Source: Dyadobacter fermentans DSM 18053
Lineage (GTDB): Bacteria > Bacteroidota > Bacteroidia > Cytophagales > Spirosomataceae
Assembly: GCF_000023125.1 (NCBI RefSeq)
Contig: NC_013037.1
Span: forward strand, 3,844,001-3,908,000
Reading direction: 5' to 3'
Length of the DNA stretch: 64,000 bases
Below the pieces are notes generated by a model. That model was not told where the DNA came from and ran no database searches. It saw only the letters and a program-made list of their open reading frames with translations. Positions 1 through 7,977 of the stretch are shown here, piece by piece. The translations under genes were made by a program, and so were the position numbers. Position 1 is the stretch's first letter, and the number at the start of each line of letters is the position of its first letter.

Positions 1-330
1 ATGGGAAACAGTACCTCCCCTACGCCCGAGAACACGGAAGACAACTTATCACGAACAACTAAAAACAAAAATATGATAGACTTAAATAGATGGAGCGATC
101 AGGTTTCGGTATTCCCCAACCCTGCTACGGACTATTTAAATATCGATGCCAGAAATCCCGAACAGGTAAAGGCTATTAAAATCCTGAATATCAAAGGCGT
201 AGTGATATACCAAACTTCTGGGTTCGAATCCCCGATCGATTTAAAATCACTTGCCAGGGGCGTGTACTTTGTGATCGTTACCAACCATGAAGGCGTTCAG
301 ACGACGCGAAAGATTATGGTTGCCAGATAA
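1..330 (+). CDS. C-terminal end of a T9SS-exported surface protein (5' end outside window)
   Basis: Only the last 109 codons are present. The segment from about residue 35 (VSVFPNPATDYLNI, then a beta-rich stretch ending in KIMVAR) is a type A T9SS C-terminal sorting domain, which directs secretion across the outer membrane and is cleaved off at the surface. The tail aligns by eye with the tail of the FG-GAP protein ending at 6147: MGNSTSPTPEN here against IGSSTAPVPEQ there, then matching YPNPA/FPNPA and STIDISRFLDGIYIV/SPIDLKSLARGVYFV segments. The methionine at base 1 is therefore internal, not a start, and the whole protein was probably a paralog of that FG-GAP protein. An IS110 element follows within about 10 to 20 bases of the stop. 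The T9SS tail is clear; the identity of the missing N-terminal part is inferred. Confidence 0.8.
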   Translation: MGNSTSPTPENTEDNLSRTTKNKNMIDLNRWSDQVSVFPNPATDYLNIDARNPEQVKAIKILNIKGVVIYQTSGFESPIDLKSLARGVYFVIVTNHEGVQTTRKIMVAR

Positions 331-352
331 GAGGATCTGTAAACAAAACAAT

Positions 353-450
353 TATGAATTGGGGGAATTCACCCACGCGCATGAAAGTCGTTTTAATTAG
401 AGACCAATCTATCAAACGACATGGCAGTAGTAGAATTCCCCCAGCTCATA
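353..450 (+). other. Nested stem-loops at IS110 left end (candidate guide/bridge RNA or start-masking hairpin)
   Basis: Bases 353-370 and 433-450 are inverted repeats: 16 of 18 positions pair by Watson-Crick and one more by G-U, with core GGGGGAATTC at 361-370 against GAATTCCCCC at 433-442. Inside the loop, GTCGTTT at 388-394 pairs with AAACGAC at 414-420. The outer stem spans the transposase start codon at 421 and its first ten codons. IS110-group elements are known to encode a structured guide RNA (bridge RNA) at the left end, upstream of the recombinase, so this position is suggestive. The non-coding part here is short (about 70-80 bases), so the structure may instead, or also, control translation of the transposase. 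Confidence 0.5.
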
Positions 451-1644
451 GCCCGAGGTTGTGGCCTGGATGTACACAAAGATACAGTAGTTGCTTCAAT
501 CAAAGGGACGGGAATCCAGGAAGAAACCCGGACCTTCGCCACCTTCACCAGAGACCTGGAAGATTTGTCGCATTGGCTTGAAGGCCATCAGATTACCCAC
601 ATCGCTATGGAGAGTACGGGCGTTTACTGGCGGCCTGTGTATTATGTTTTGGAAGGCCGCTTTGAGATCATTTTGGTTAATGCCCGTCATATCAAGAACG
701 TTCCCGGCCACAAAACTGATAAAAAGGATTCCGAATGGATCGCCAAGCTGCTGTTGAGCGGACTTCTTCGGCACAGCTTTGTCCCGGAAGGATGGGTGCG
801 GGAGATAAGGACATTGCTACGCCACCGTAAGAAGCTTGTCAATGAGCGTAGCCGGGAGAAAAATCGGTTACAGAATATTCTGGAAGATGCCAACATCAAG
901 CTCGGCAGCGTGGTTAGCGATGTGTTTTCCAAAACCGGACAGGGGATCGTAGATCTGCTTATGGAAGGAATTACTGACCCCGTGGTTCTCTCAAACCAGG
1001 CCAAAGGTTCGCTGGTAAATAAAAAGCAGGTTTTACAACAGGCGCTTTACGGCCGGTTCTGTGAGCGTCACCGCTTTATGTTAAAGTTGCTCACACAGAC
1101 AATGGGCGCCCTGGAAAAGCTCATCGAACAACTTGACCAGCAGATTGAACTTTGCCTGGCCGGTAAGCAGGCCGAGCTCGCACTACTGCAAACCATCCCA
1201 GGCGTATCCAGGCAATCAGCTATTGGTATCGTTTCCGAGATCGGTCTGGACATGTCCCAGTTTATCTCAGACAAGCACCTGGCTTCTTGGGCAGGGGTAT
1301 GCCCAGGCAACAACGAGAGTGCAGGAAAAGTAAGATCGGCAAGGACCACCCATGGCAACACCTATTTGAAAACAACATTGATCGAAGCAGCCTGGGCGGC
1401 AAGCCATACGATGAATACCTACCTGTCATTCAAGTACCACAAGCTCACCCAAAGACGGGGAAAGAAGAAAGCGGCAATGGCGATTGCCCACCACATACTC
1501 ACAGCATCATACCATATCCTCCGGGATAAATTACCTTACAAGGAACCAGCCCTGAGACCAGAAATCCTGATCGAAAGAAGGAAAGCTGAAATCCAACGGT
1601 TAGAAAACCGCGTAAGGAAGTTGAAAATATTAGCGTCCCAATAG
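421..1644 (+). CDS. IS110-family transposase (DEDD recombinase)
   Basis: A 407-aa transposase of usual family length. The N-terminal RuvC-like DEDD domain starts GLDVHKDTVVASI (about residues 15-27), followed by AMESTGVYW and by ARHIKNVPGHKTDKKD, which carry the acidic residues. The C-terminal Transposase_20 domain contains LLQTIPGVSRQSAIGI and SWAGVCPGNNESAGK, whose serine is the proposed nucleophile in the family. It ends in a basic, coiled region. It catalyses recombination between the element and its target through a circular intermediate, guided in studied members by an element-encoded RNA. The start at 421 is followed directly by the conserved N-terminus. No frameshift or missing catalytic block is visible. 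Confidence 0.95.
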   Translation: MAVVEFPQLIARGCGLDVHKDTVVASIKGTGIQEETRTFATFTRDLEDLSHWLEGHQITHIAMESTGVYWRPVYYVLEGRFEIILVNARHIKNVPGHKTDKKDSEWIAKLLLSGLLRHSFVPEGWVREIRTLLRHRKKLVNERSREKNRLQNILEDANIKLGSVVSDVFSKTGQGIVDLLMEGITDPVVLSNQAKGSLVNKKQVLQQALYGRFCERHRFMLKLLTQTMGALEKLIEQLDQQIELCLAGKQAELALLQTIPGVSRQSAIGIVSEIGLDMSQFISDKHLASWAGVCPGNNESAGKVRSARTTHGNTYLKTTLIEAAWAASHTMNTYLSFKYHKLTQRRGKKKAAMAIAHHILTASYHILRDKLPYKEPALRPEILIERRKAEIQRLENRVRKLKILASQ

Positions 1645-2100
1645 AAAGGTCGAGGCTTTTTTTGGTGGACTATACCCCGTAAACAAAACTGATAACAGAC
1701 GCTAAGCACCCACAGCTGTTGCCATAGAGCACGTAGAAAAAATTTTTCTCTAAGAGGAAAAGCGCTTACATCGATCTGTGATCATCGGATTACTTTGTCT
1801 ATACGGGTTTAGAAAAGACTTTCAGAAAAAAAAGCCCGGAATTTGTATTACAAACAACTTAAAAGAATACTGATATGGAATCAAACGTCTTCAAAGTATT
1901 AGGTTGTGTAAAATAGCTCTTAAAGACCGCCCCGGCAACAGGTTCCCGGCCGGGGCGGTCTTTGCCAAGTATGCCTTCTGATTGTTTCACACTTCCTGTT
2001 GCTCATCGGATTCTGTTTCAGCACGATGCATTTACGATGTTTGAGCCAGGCAAAAATCTGTTGCCGAGAATCTTTCTCTTATCACCTTAATTCCAAGACT
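1645..2100. other. 455-base gap: IS110 right end, then untranslated DNA with one strong hairpin
   Basis: The first 45 bases are the presumed right end of IS110. From about 1690 to 1920 I see no convincing gene or promoter, only A/T-rich DNA. A strong hairpin lies at 1922-1963. The stretch 1999-2100 is open in frame with the following gene but does not look like its N-terminus, because the signal peptide begins at 2101. Confidence 0.6.
1922..1963 (+). terminator. Perfect 15-bp hairpin, terminator-like
   Basis: AAAGACCGCCCCGGC at 1922-1936 pairs perfectly with GCCGGGGCGGTCTTT at 1949-1963 around a 12-base loop. The T run is short (three T, then GCC), so termination may be modest. It may be the original terminator of the T9SS gene ending at 330, pushed about 1.35 kb downstream by the IS110 insertion. 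The paralog has its terminator 15 bases after its stop. Confidence 0.6.
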
Positions 2101-5100
2101 ATGAAACACACTTACAAGAGATTTGTCCTTGTTACCGTCGCTGTTGTAATGGCAATCGCTGGTATGGCTTACTGGGCCGACACAGACCAAAAATCCAATC
2201 TCCGACCAGGCGCCGGTCAATCAGCGCACCGAAACGACAACGCTGTGCCGCAGGAGGCATTAGCCCAAATTCAGCAAAACCTAACTCAACGCGAATACCA
2301 CATCAGTTACGACAGTGCGAAACATGTTCTCCAAAGCCCTAACCGGATGCAGGGGCTAAGAGCTTACTACCGTTCAGGTGAACTGACCATCGTCAACCGA
2401 AAAGATTCAGCAGGGCACAACTTCGAATTAAAACTGATCAACAAAGGCATCTACGCGGATGGTAAAAAGCTGTTCAGCCCCCAGCGTTCCGCGGCAACTA
2501 ATCTGAAAGACAACCACTTGCAGATCGCGCATGACGGATTTGTGGAGGAATATATCAACGAGCCGGGTGGTGTCAGGCAAAACTTCATCATTGAATCCGC
2601 GCCGGACGGTACTCGTGAATTGGAAGTGAGACTGGACGCCGAGGGCGCGCAAGTAAAACAAGTCGGCAAAAACGAATTGATTCTTGCAAAACAGAGCCTT
2701 GCAAAATTCTATTACCGCGATTTGCATTGCTGGGATGCCGACGGAGAGCCGCTCGAAGCCAGCCTCGCTTACGCGAATGGCGATATATTGATTGAAGTCG
2801 ACGTCAAAAACGCTGCTTTTCCTGTCACAATCGACCCATTGGTGGTGAATGGCACTCCTGCTAATGCATCCACCCTTCTCGAAAAAGACCAGGCGCAAGC
2901 TGCATTCGGATACTCTGTGTCTTCCGCAGGCGACATCAATGGGGACGGGTATAGCGATGTGATCATCGGAGCCCCCAACTATGATAAGGGTGAAAGTAAT
3001 GAAGGAGTGGCATTTGTTTACATGGGTTCGGCCAGCGGCCTGGCCACTGCACCAGACCGGACACTGGAAGCTAACCAGCCAGATGCCAAATTTGGAAATA
3101 GCGTAGCGAATGCCGGCGATGTCAATGGGGACGGGTTCGGCGATGTGATCGTCGGAGCGCCCATGTACGACAAAAACGAAAACAATGAGGGGGCCGCATT
3201 TGTTTACCACGGCTCAGGAGCCGGACTTAACGCAGTACCCACTACCACACTGGAAAGCAACCAGCCCGAGGCAAATCTGGGCCAGTACGTTGCGGCGGCG
3301 GGCGATGTAAATAATGACGGCCTCAGCGACGTGATCACAGGTGCGCCTTTGTATGATAAAGGACAATCCAATGAAGGCGCTGCTTTCGTCTATCATGGTA
3401 CACTGGCCGGGATATCCAATGTACCCATCACCACACTTGAAAGTAACCAGATCGATGCACAATTCGGCTGCTCGGTCAAAGGTGCCGGCGATGTCGACGG
3501 CGACGGATACAGTGACGTGATCGTGGGCGCTTCGATGTACGATAAAGGCGAGAGCAATGAAGGAGCCGCATTCGTATACCATGGCTCGATAAACGGAATA
3601 GCAACAGCAGCCAAAACGACGCTGGAAAATAACCAGGCAGCTGCCTTTTTCGGCTTCTCTGCATCCACCGCAGGCGACGTGAACGGTGACGGCTTTTCTG
3701 ACGTCATTGTCGGATCGTTCCATTTCGACAACGGCCAGAACAACGAGGGCGGGGCATTTGTTTACCACGGCTCGGCGAATGGGATAAGTACCACAATCGC
3801 AAAACAACTGGAATGCAATCAGGCGGGGGCACAATATGGTGCTTCTGTCGCTTCGGCCGGGGATGTAAACGGAGACGGGTATGCTGATGTGATCGTAGGA
3901 GCCAACTTATTCGACAACGGGCAGGGTAACGAAGGCGGCGCATTTGTGTACGAAGGTTCCTCATCGGGCTTGGCCAATACATCCGCATCAAGCCAGGAAG
4001 GCAACCAGCTTAATGCCTACCTCGGCTCCTCCGTTTCCAGTGCGGGGGATGTGAATGGAGACGGGTATAGTGACATTGTCGTGAGTGGACAAGGATATGA
4101 TAAGGGGGAAGCGGATGAGGGAGTGGCGATGGTGTGGTTAGGTGGCGCAAAAGGGACTAACAACTATGTCCAGGAACTGAATGGGTCTCAGAATGCGGCG
4201 CAGTTTGGATATTCCGTTGCCAATGCAGGCGATGTGAATGGTGACGGGTACAGTGATATAATAGCAGGTGAATATGCGTATAACAGTGGTCAATCAAATT
4301 CAGGGGCTGCCTACATTTACTATGGCTCTAGTCAAGGTATAGTTTTAAATACGGTCACAAAAATCGATAATGTTTCAGGAAGTGGCCTCCTGGGTTACTC
4401 AGTGGCGGGCGCAGGGGATGTTAATGGCGATGGCTTCGATGACGTAATCATTGGAGACGTAAGTTATTTCATAAGCTGGGACGCCCAGAAGGGCTTAGTA
4501 GAAGGTGCAGCACTAGTGTATTATGGCTCTGCCCAAGGCCTCAATAAAAACACTTTTTCTGTGCTGAAAAATAATCAAACGCAAAGCTCTTTCGGCTGGA
4601 CAGTTTCCAGCGCGGGAGATGTGAATGGTGATGGGTACGACGATGTTCTGGTGGGCGATCCAAATCATGATAAGGTATTAGACGAAGGAGCTATTTTCAT
4701 ATATCATGGTTCAGGCCAAGGCATTAGTACAGTGGCTGCGATTACTCTGGAAGGCACCACACAGGCGGAAGAACTAGGTTTAACAGCAGGGCGCGCCGGA
4801 GATGTTAATGGAGATGGTTTTGATGACATAATCGCCGGAACTCCACTCTACACCAACGGACAGACCTCGGAAGGGGCCGCTCGAATTTTTTACGGATCCA
4901 TGACAGGGATAAACAATTCAGCTACTATAATTGAGAACAATGTTAGTCAAGCTTCGATGGGGCATAGCGTTTCAGGAGCTGGTGATCTAAATGGGGACGG
5001 ATTTAGCGATATAGTGGTGTTCTGCGCGGTAACACAAGCGAACGAAGGAACAACATTGGTTTACTATGGCTCTTCAAGCGGTATAAACAGCAACTCTCCA

Positions 5101-6147
5101 AAATCGACGCTCACCGTTGGTCAACCGGCTTACTACGGAAATTCCGTTTCCAGTGCAGGTGATTTCAATGGGGACGGGTATGGAGACTTGATAGTCGGTG
5201 CGGTTAACTATTCCCCGATAAGCAGTGGAGCTGCCTTCATGTTCTTCGGATCAGCGACCGGATTGTACTCCCAAACTCCTGTTAAATTCGAAAGTAATGT
5301 AGCCAATTCCCAAATGGGTACATCCGTTGCTTGTGCAGGTGATGTCAACGGCGATGGCTATTCAGATATCTTGATTGGAGCGCCCTTTTACAATAGCAAA
5401 GGATCTGTATTTCTTTACAAAGGAAACAATGGCGCTGGCACTCGCAACAACCTCCGCCTCTACAACTCCAACCTAACCACCCCCATCAACCACACCCAAT
5501 TCGCCCAAAACAACTTTGGAGCGGGCCTTTATGCCAAATCTTTCCTCGGTCGCAACAAGGCGAAACTCGTGTGGGAAACAAAACCGGCAAACCAAGGCTT
5601 CTCCAAAGGCAGTAACAACAGCATCACCAACAGCACCCAATCTACTAGCGCGCAAAATGCTTATTCGAATCTGGGCCTGGCCGGGATTGAATTGAAAAAC
5701 GTGATCAACAAGCAAGGGGCCGGAACTAAGGTGCGGATTCGCGTAAAATACGATCCCGTGCTCGCACTGACCGGGCAAACCTACAGCCCCTGGCGCTATC
5801 TGCCTGCCTACCTGATAGGCAGCAGCACCGCTCCGGTGCCGGAACAACCAGACAATGACATACTCGAAACCACTAAAAAGAAAGCTACCATGGAATTAAA
5901 CGATGAATCGAGTGAACAGATCGTAATTTATCCCAATCCGGCCTCCGATCAGCTGAACGTTAAAGTCAAAAATCCTGAACTGGTTCGGACCATGAAAATA
6001 CTTGACTTTAACGGCACTGCGGTCTACCAAGCCACAGGGTTCAAATCTACCATCGATATTAGCAGATTTTTAGACGGCATTTACATTGTCCTCGTAATCA
6101 ATCAGGATGGTACACATACTATGAGTAAAGTTCTGGTTCGGGAGTGA
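2101..6147 (+). CDS. Secreted FG-GAP (integrin-type beta-propeller) repeat protein with T9SS sorting tail
   Basis: A surface or secreted protein of 1348 aa. I chose the ATG at 2101 because a signal peptide follows at once (basic MKHTYKR, then a hydrophobic run to AYWA); the frame is open from 1999 but those residues do not resemble an export signal. Residues about 60-275 form a beta-rich N-terminal domain ending FPVTIDPLVV, common in T9SS proteins. Then come 14 FG-GAP repeats, each with a GD-x-NGDG-xx-D calcium loop followed by DVIVGA and FVYHGS-type strands, about 65 residues apart. A linker follows, then a type A T9SS domain (IVIYPNPASDQLNVKVKN to KVLVRE). Likely roles are adhesion or binding; no catalytic site is visible. 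Repeats 1-7 are GC-richer than 8-14. It is probably transcribed alone and ends at a strong terminator. Confidence 0.9.
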   Translation: MKHTYKRFVLVTVAVVMAIAGMAYWADTDQKSNLRPGAGQSAHRNDNAVPQEALAQIQQNLTQREYHISYDSAKHVLQSPNRMQGLRAYYRSGELTIVNRKDSAGHNFELKLINKGIYADGKKLFSPQRSAATNLKDNHLQIAHDGFVEEYINEPGGVRQNFIIESAPDGTRELEVRLDAEGAQVKQVGKNELILAKQSLAKFYYRDLHCWDADGEPLEASLAYANGDILIEVDVKNAAFPVTIDPLVVNGTPANASTLLEKDQAQAAFGYSVSSAGDINGDGYSDVIIGAPNYDKGESNEGVAFVYMGSASGLATAPDRTLEANQPDAKFGNSVANAGDVNGDGFGDVIVGAPMYDKNENNEGAAFVYHGSGAGLNAVPTTTLESNQPEANLGQYVAAAGDVNNDGLSDVITGAPLYDKGQSNEGAAFVYHGTLAGISNVPITTLESNQIDAQFGCSVKGAGDVDGDGYSDVIVGASMYDKGESNEGAAFVYHGSINGIATAAKTTLENNQAAAFFGFSASTAGDVNGDGFSDVIVGSFHFDNGQNNEGGAFVYHGSANGISTTIAKQLECNQAGAQYGASVASAGDVNGDGYADVIVGANLFDNGQGNEGGAFVYEGSSSGLANTSASSQEGNQLNAYLGSSVSSAGDVNGDGYSDIVVSGQGYDKGEADEGVAMVWLGGAKGTNNYVQELNGSQNAAQFGYSVANAGDVNGDGYSDIIAGEYAYNSGQSNSGAAYIYYGSSQGIVLNTVTKIDNVSGSGLLGYSVAGAGDVNGDGFDDVIIGDVSYFISWDAQKGLVEGAALVYYGSAQGLNKNTFSVLKNNQTQSSFGWTVSSAGDVNGDGYDDVLVGDPNHDKVLDEGAIFIYHGSGQGISTVAAITLEGTTQAEELGLTAGRAGDVNGDGFDDIIAGTPLYTNGQTSEGAARIFYGSMTGINNSATIIENNVSQASMGHSVSGAGDLNGDGFSDIVVFCAVTQANEGTTLVYYGSSSGINSNSPKSTLTVGQPAYYGNSVSSAGDFNGDGYGDLIVGAVNYSPISSGAAFMFFGSATGLYSQTPVKFESNVANSQMGTSVACAGDVNGDGYSDILIGAPFYNSKGSVFLYKGNNGAGTRNNLRLYNSNLTTPINHTQFAQNNFGAGLYAKSFLGRNKAKLVWETKPANQGFSKGSNNSITNSTQSTSAQNAYSNLGLAGIELKNVINKQGAGTKVRIRVKYDPVLALTGQTYSPWRYLPAYLIGSSTAPVPEQPDNDILETTKKKATMELNDESSEQIVIYPNPASDQLNVKVKNPELVRTMKILDFNGTAVYQATGFKSTIDISRFLDGIYIVLVINQDGTHTMSKVLVRE

Positions 6148-6161
6148 TAAGGATCAAACGC

Positions 6162-6196
6162 AAAAGAGCCGTTACCACCCGGCAACGGCTCTTTTT
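6162..6196. terminator. Bidirectional rho-independent terminator
   Basis: AAAAGAGCCGTT (6162-6173) pairs with AACGGCTCTTTT (from 6184) around CCACCCGG and is flanked by A and T runs on both sides. It lies between the convergent FG-GAP gene (ending 6147) and the nucleotidyltransferase gene (ending 6214), so it can serve both. Confidence 0.9.
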
Positions 6197-6213
6197 GTTT
6201 CGATATTATGACC

Positions 6214-7113
6214 TCAATCCCACAACTTGCTTGGATACACCCCAGCCTCATGCAATGCATTCAGCGAGGCCTGCACCGATGGCTTGTCCTCCGGATAAGT
6301 AACCCCGAACCAGTCTGAAGCGATACGGAATACCCGGCAGTCGCCCTCGCCGCTTTTGATCATATGCGACATCACGGTGGGGATGTAGAACTCGGCTTTG
6401 GGCGTGTTGATATTTTCACGCGCGTATTTTTCGAAAAGGTCTTTCGTAATGGGGAACATCGACGGTTTGAAGCCCCAGAAATTCATCGAGACGGGGGTTT
6501 CAGGTGCAAGCTCCGTACGCGTCTCACCTTCCTCATAGTATATGACCCCGTTTTCTTCGAATATTTTAGTCCGTTCCACCACGGAATCCAGGTTGTGATC
6601 TTCGCGCTCCACGCACACACCACGCGACACCGTGCCGTTTTCCGAAAGCGTACGTTTCAGCTCGTAGCCGATCATGGCGTGTTGCCGGTCGTTGGTATCG
6701 TTTTGCAGAAAGTTGGCCATGGTTTCAAACGCATCGCGACCGTAGAAATCGTCGGCGTTAATGACGGCGAACGGAGTATCGGTTTTATCCCAGGCACAAA
6801 GCGTAGCGTGGCCGGTGCCCCAGGGCTTCGTGCGCTCCACCGCGCCGAGGTCTTCGGGCACATAGGACTGGATTCCCTGGATGGCGAAATCAAAATCAAT
6901 CTTGCCTTTCAGTTTGGGAGTAAAAACGGCCTCGGCATTCTCCTTGATTTCCTGGCGTACGATAAATACCACTTTTCCAAAACCTGCGCGAATGGCGTCA
7001 TATAATGAATAGTCGATGATGGTTTCTCCGTTGGGGCCGAACTGGTCGAGCTGCTTGATACCTCCGTACCTGCTACCGATGCCGGCAGCCAAAATCAAAA
7101 GAGTTGGTTTCAT
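6214..7113 (-). CDS. Sugar nucleotidyltransferase (NTP_transferase family)
   Basis: A 299-aa cytoplasmic enzyme of the nucleotide-sugar pyrophosphorylase fold. The N-terminal LILAAGIGSRYGGIKQLD is the nucleotide-binding signature of the family, with a lysine in the expected place, and VINADDFYG near residue 120 supplies the metal-binding acidic residues. It should transfer NMP from an NTP to a sugar phosphate. The C-terminal half (SMNFWGFKPSMF, SDWFGVTYPED) is of the type seen in stand-alone family members in Bacteroidota, without the left-handed beta-helix of GlmU. Substrate cannot be read from the sequence. It appears to be a single-gene unit. Confidence 0.85.
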   Translation of the reverse strand: MKPTLLILAAGIGSRYGGIKQLDQFGPNGETIIDYSLYDAIRAGFGKVVFIVRQEIKENAEAVFTPKLKGKIDFDFAIQGIQSYVPEDLGAVERTKPWGTGHATLCAWDKTDTPFAVINADDFYGRDAFETMANFLQNDTNDRQHAMIGYELKRTLSENGTVSRGVCVEREDHNLDSVVERTKIFEENGVIYYEEGETRTELAPETPVSMNFWGFKPSMFPITKDLFEKYARENINTPKAEFYIPTVMSHMIKSGEGDCRVFRIASDWFGVTYPEDKPSVQASLNALHEAGVYPSKLWD

Positions 7114-7183
7114 TCAATTGGATTTAAACGTTCCCTGATATGGTGTGTAAAAGACGGTTCAAATTAAATCCATTCAAAACGAT

Positions 7184-7220
7184 AAAAAAAACGCACTCCG
7201 GGTTTCGGAGCGCGTTTTTT
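7184..7220 (-). terminator. Terminator of the IscA/HesB gene
   Basis: Read on the minus strand, an AAAACGCGCTCCG arm pairs with CGGAGTGCGTTTT around AAACC and is followed by a T run. It lies 27 bases past the stop of the Fe-S gene at 7247. Confidence 0.85.
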
Positions 7221-7246
7221 CAAAATAAAATATTTTAATAATTTAA

Positions 7247-7573
7247 CTATACCGCGAAGCTTTCGCCGCATCCGCAGGTACGAGTGGCATTCGGATTGAT
7301 GAACTGGAAGCCTTTTCCATTCAAACCATCGCTAAAATCAAGGGTTGTCCCTGCAAGGTAAAGAAGGCTCTTTTTGTCTACGATAATCTTCACTCCCTTG
7401 TCTTCAAAAACCATATCATTGGGCTTCGACTCGGAGTTGAATTCCAGATTGTAGGTCAAACCTGAACAACCACCTCCCAAAACGCCGACGCGGATCTGAT
7501 AATCTTCTTCAAAACCGTCAGCCTTACGGAGTTCTACAATTTTATTTTTGGCTGAATCGCTTACCGTAACCAT
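7247..7573 (-). CDS. A-type iron-sulfur cluster carrier (HesB/IscA/ErpA family)
   Basis: A 108-aa protein, the full family length. The three invariant cysteines are present: C36 in GGGCSGLTY, and C100 and C102 in the C-terminal TCGCGESF. A-type carriers hold Fe-S clusters or iron on these cysteines and pass them to apo-proteins in the cytoplasm. No isc or suf genes are adjacent, so it is a stand-alone carrier here. Whether it is closest to IscA, SufA or ErpA cannot be told from this window. Confidence 0.93.
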   Translation of the reverse strand: MVTVSDSAKNKIVELRKADGFEEDYQIRVGVLGGGCSGLTYNLEFNSESKPNDMVFEDKGVKIIVDKKSLLYLAGTTLDFSDGLNGKGFQFINPNATRTCGCGESFAV

Positions 7574-7977
7574 TTTTCTAATGTTTTATTACCTGCACCA
7601 ATTAACGTTTTTACAGAACCTGAAAGTTCACATTGTGGTCGAAAACACGTAATCATTCATCATTCCCCTTGTTTAACATCGCGTTGTTCAGCCATACCAT
7701 TGAGTGCCCCACAACAATAGTGGTTTCAAGGAAAGGAATCGCGTAGCGATGTAATATTGGTAGAAAGAACGCCATACCAGCTATCGAAATCCCATCAGGG
7801 ATGCAACAACAGATGGAATGTCGCCGCTGACGGTGCCTTTACGTTACATGCCCAATGGCATTTTCGTAAAATTGTAAATCTGCATTTTTGCTACCAATGT
7901 CACATGCCTAACGGCATTTTCCTTGTTCACCATTCAATCATTCCCCGTTCAAGAGCGGCTCATTCAGTCATTCAAAA
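7574..7977. repeat. 404-base spacer with a cluster of degenerate REP-like palindromes
   Basis: There is no credible gene; the open frame at 7757-8254 runs into thrB on the wrong strand. The spacer holds at least four relatives of one short repeat of the form CTACCAATATTACATxCCTAACGGxAT. The copy at 7737-7763 reads on the minus strand, 7786-7809 is minus-oriented, 7846-7865 is ACATGCCCAATGGCATTTTC, and 7891-7921 is a longer plus copy containing ACATGCCTAACGGCATTTTC at 7902-7921. Each centres on a small palindrome (for example ATGCCxAAxGGCAT). Such clusters are typical of REP elements spread by REP-associated transposases; none is encoded in this window. Confidence 0.65.

Larger units (their letters stand above)
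339..1689 (+). mobile_element. IS110-family insertion sequence (ends approximate)
   Basis: The element is defined by its single IS110 transposase gene. The limits are set provisionally at an 11-bp direct repeat, gtaaacaaaac, at 339-349 and 1679-1689, about 1.34 kb apart, which suits the family's usual 1.2-1.6 kb. IS110 elements lack classical terminal inverted repeats and usually make no long target duplication, so this repeat may be the target/donor core plus chance similarity. I see no convincing subterminal inverted repeats of the IS1111 subgroup. The element sits just after the stop of one T9SS gene and before its paralog. It looks intact and may be active. Exact ends need a second copy or an empty site. 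Confidence 0.7.

Noticed and set aside
221..231. GGTTCGAATCC, a tRNA T-arm-like motif
   Set aside because: It lies inside the T9SS domain coding frame (Gly-Phe-Glu-Ser), and no acceptor, D or anticodon stems surround it. A similar motif at 11729-11739 is likewise inside a coding frame.
1999..2100. Upstream extension of the FG-GAP gene to the ATG at 1999
   Set aside because: The added 34 residues (cysteine- and histidine-rich) do not resemble an export signal, while a proper signal peptide begins at 2101.
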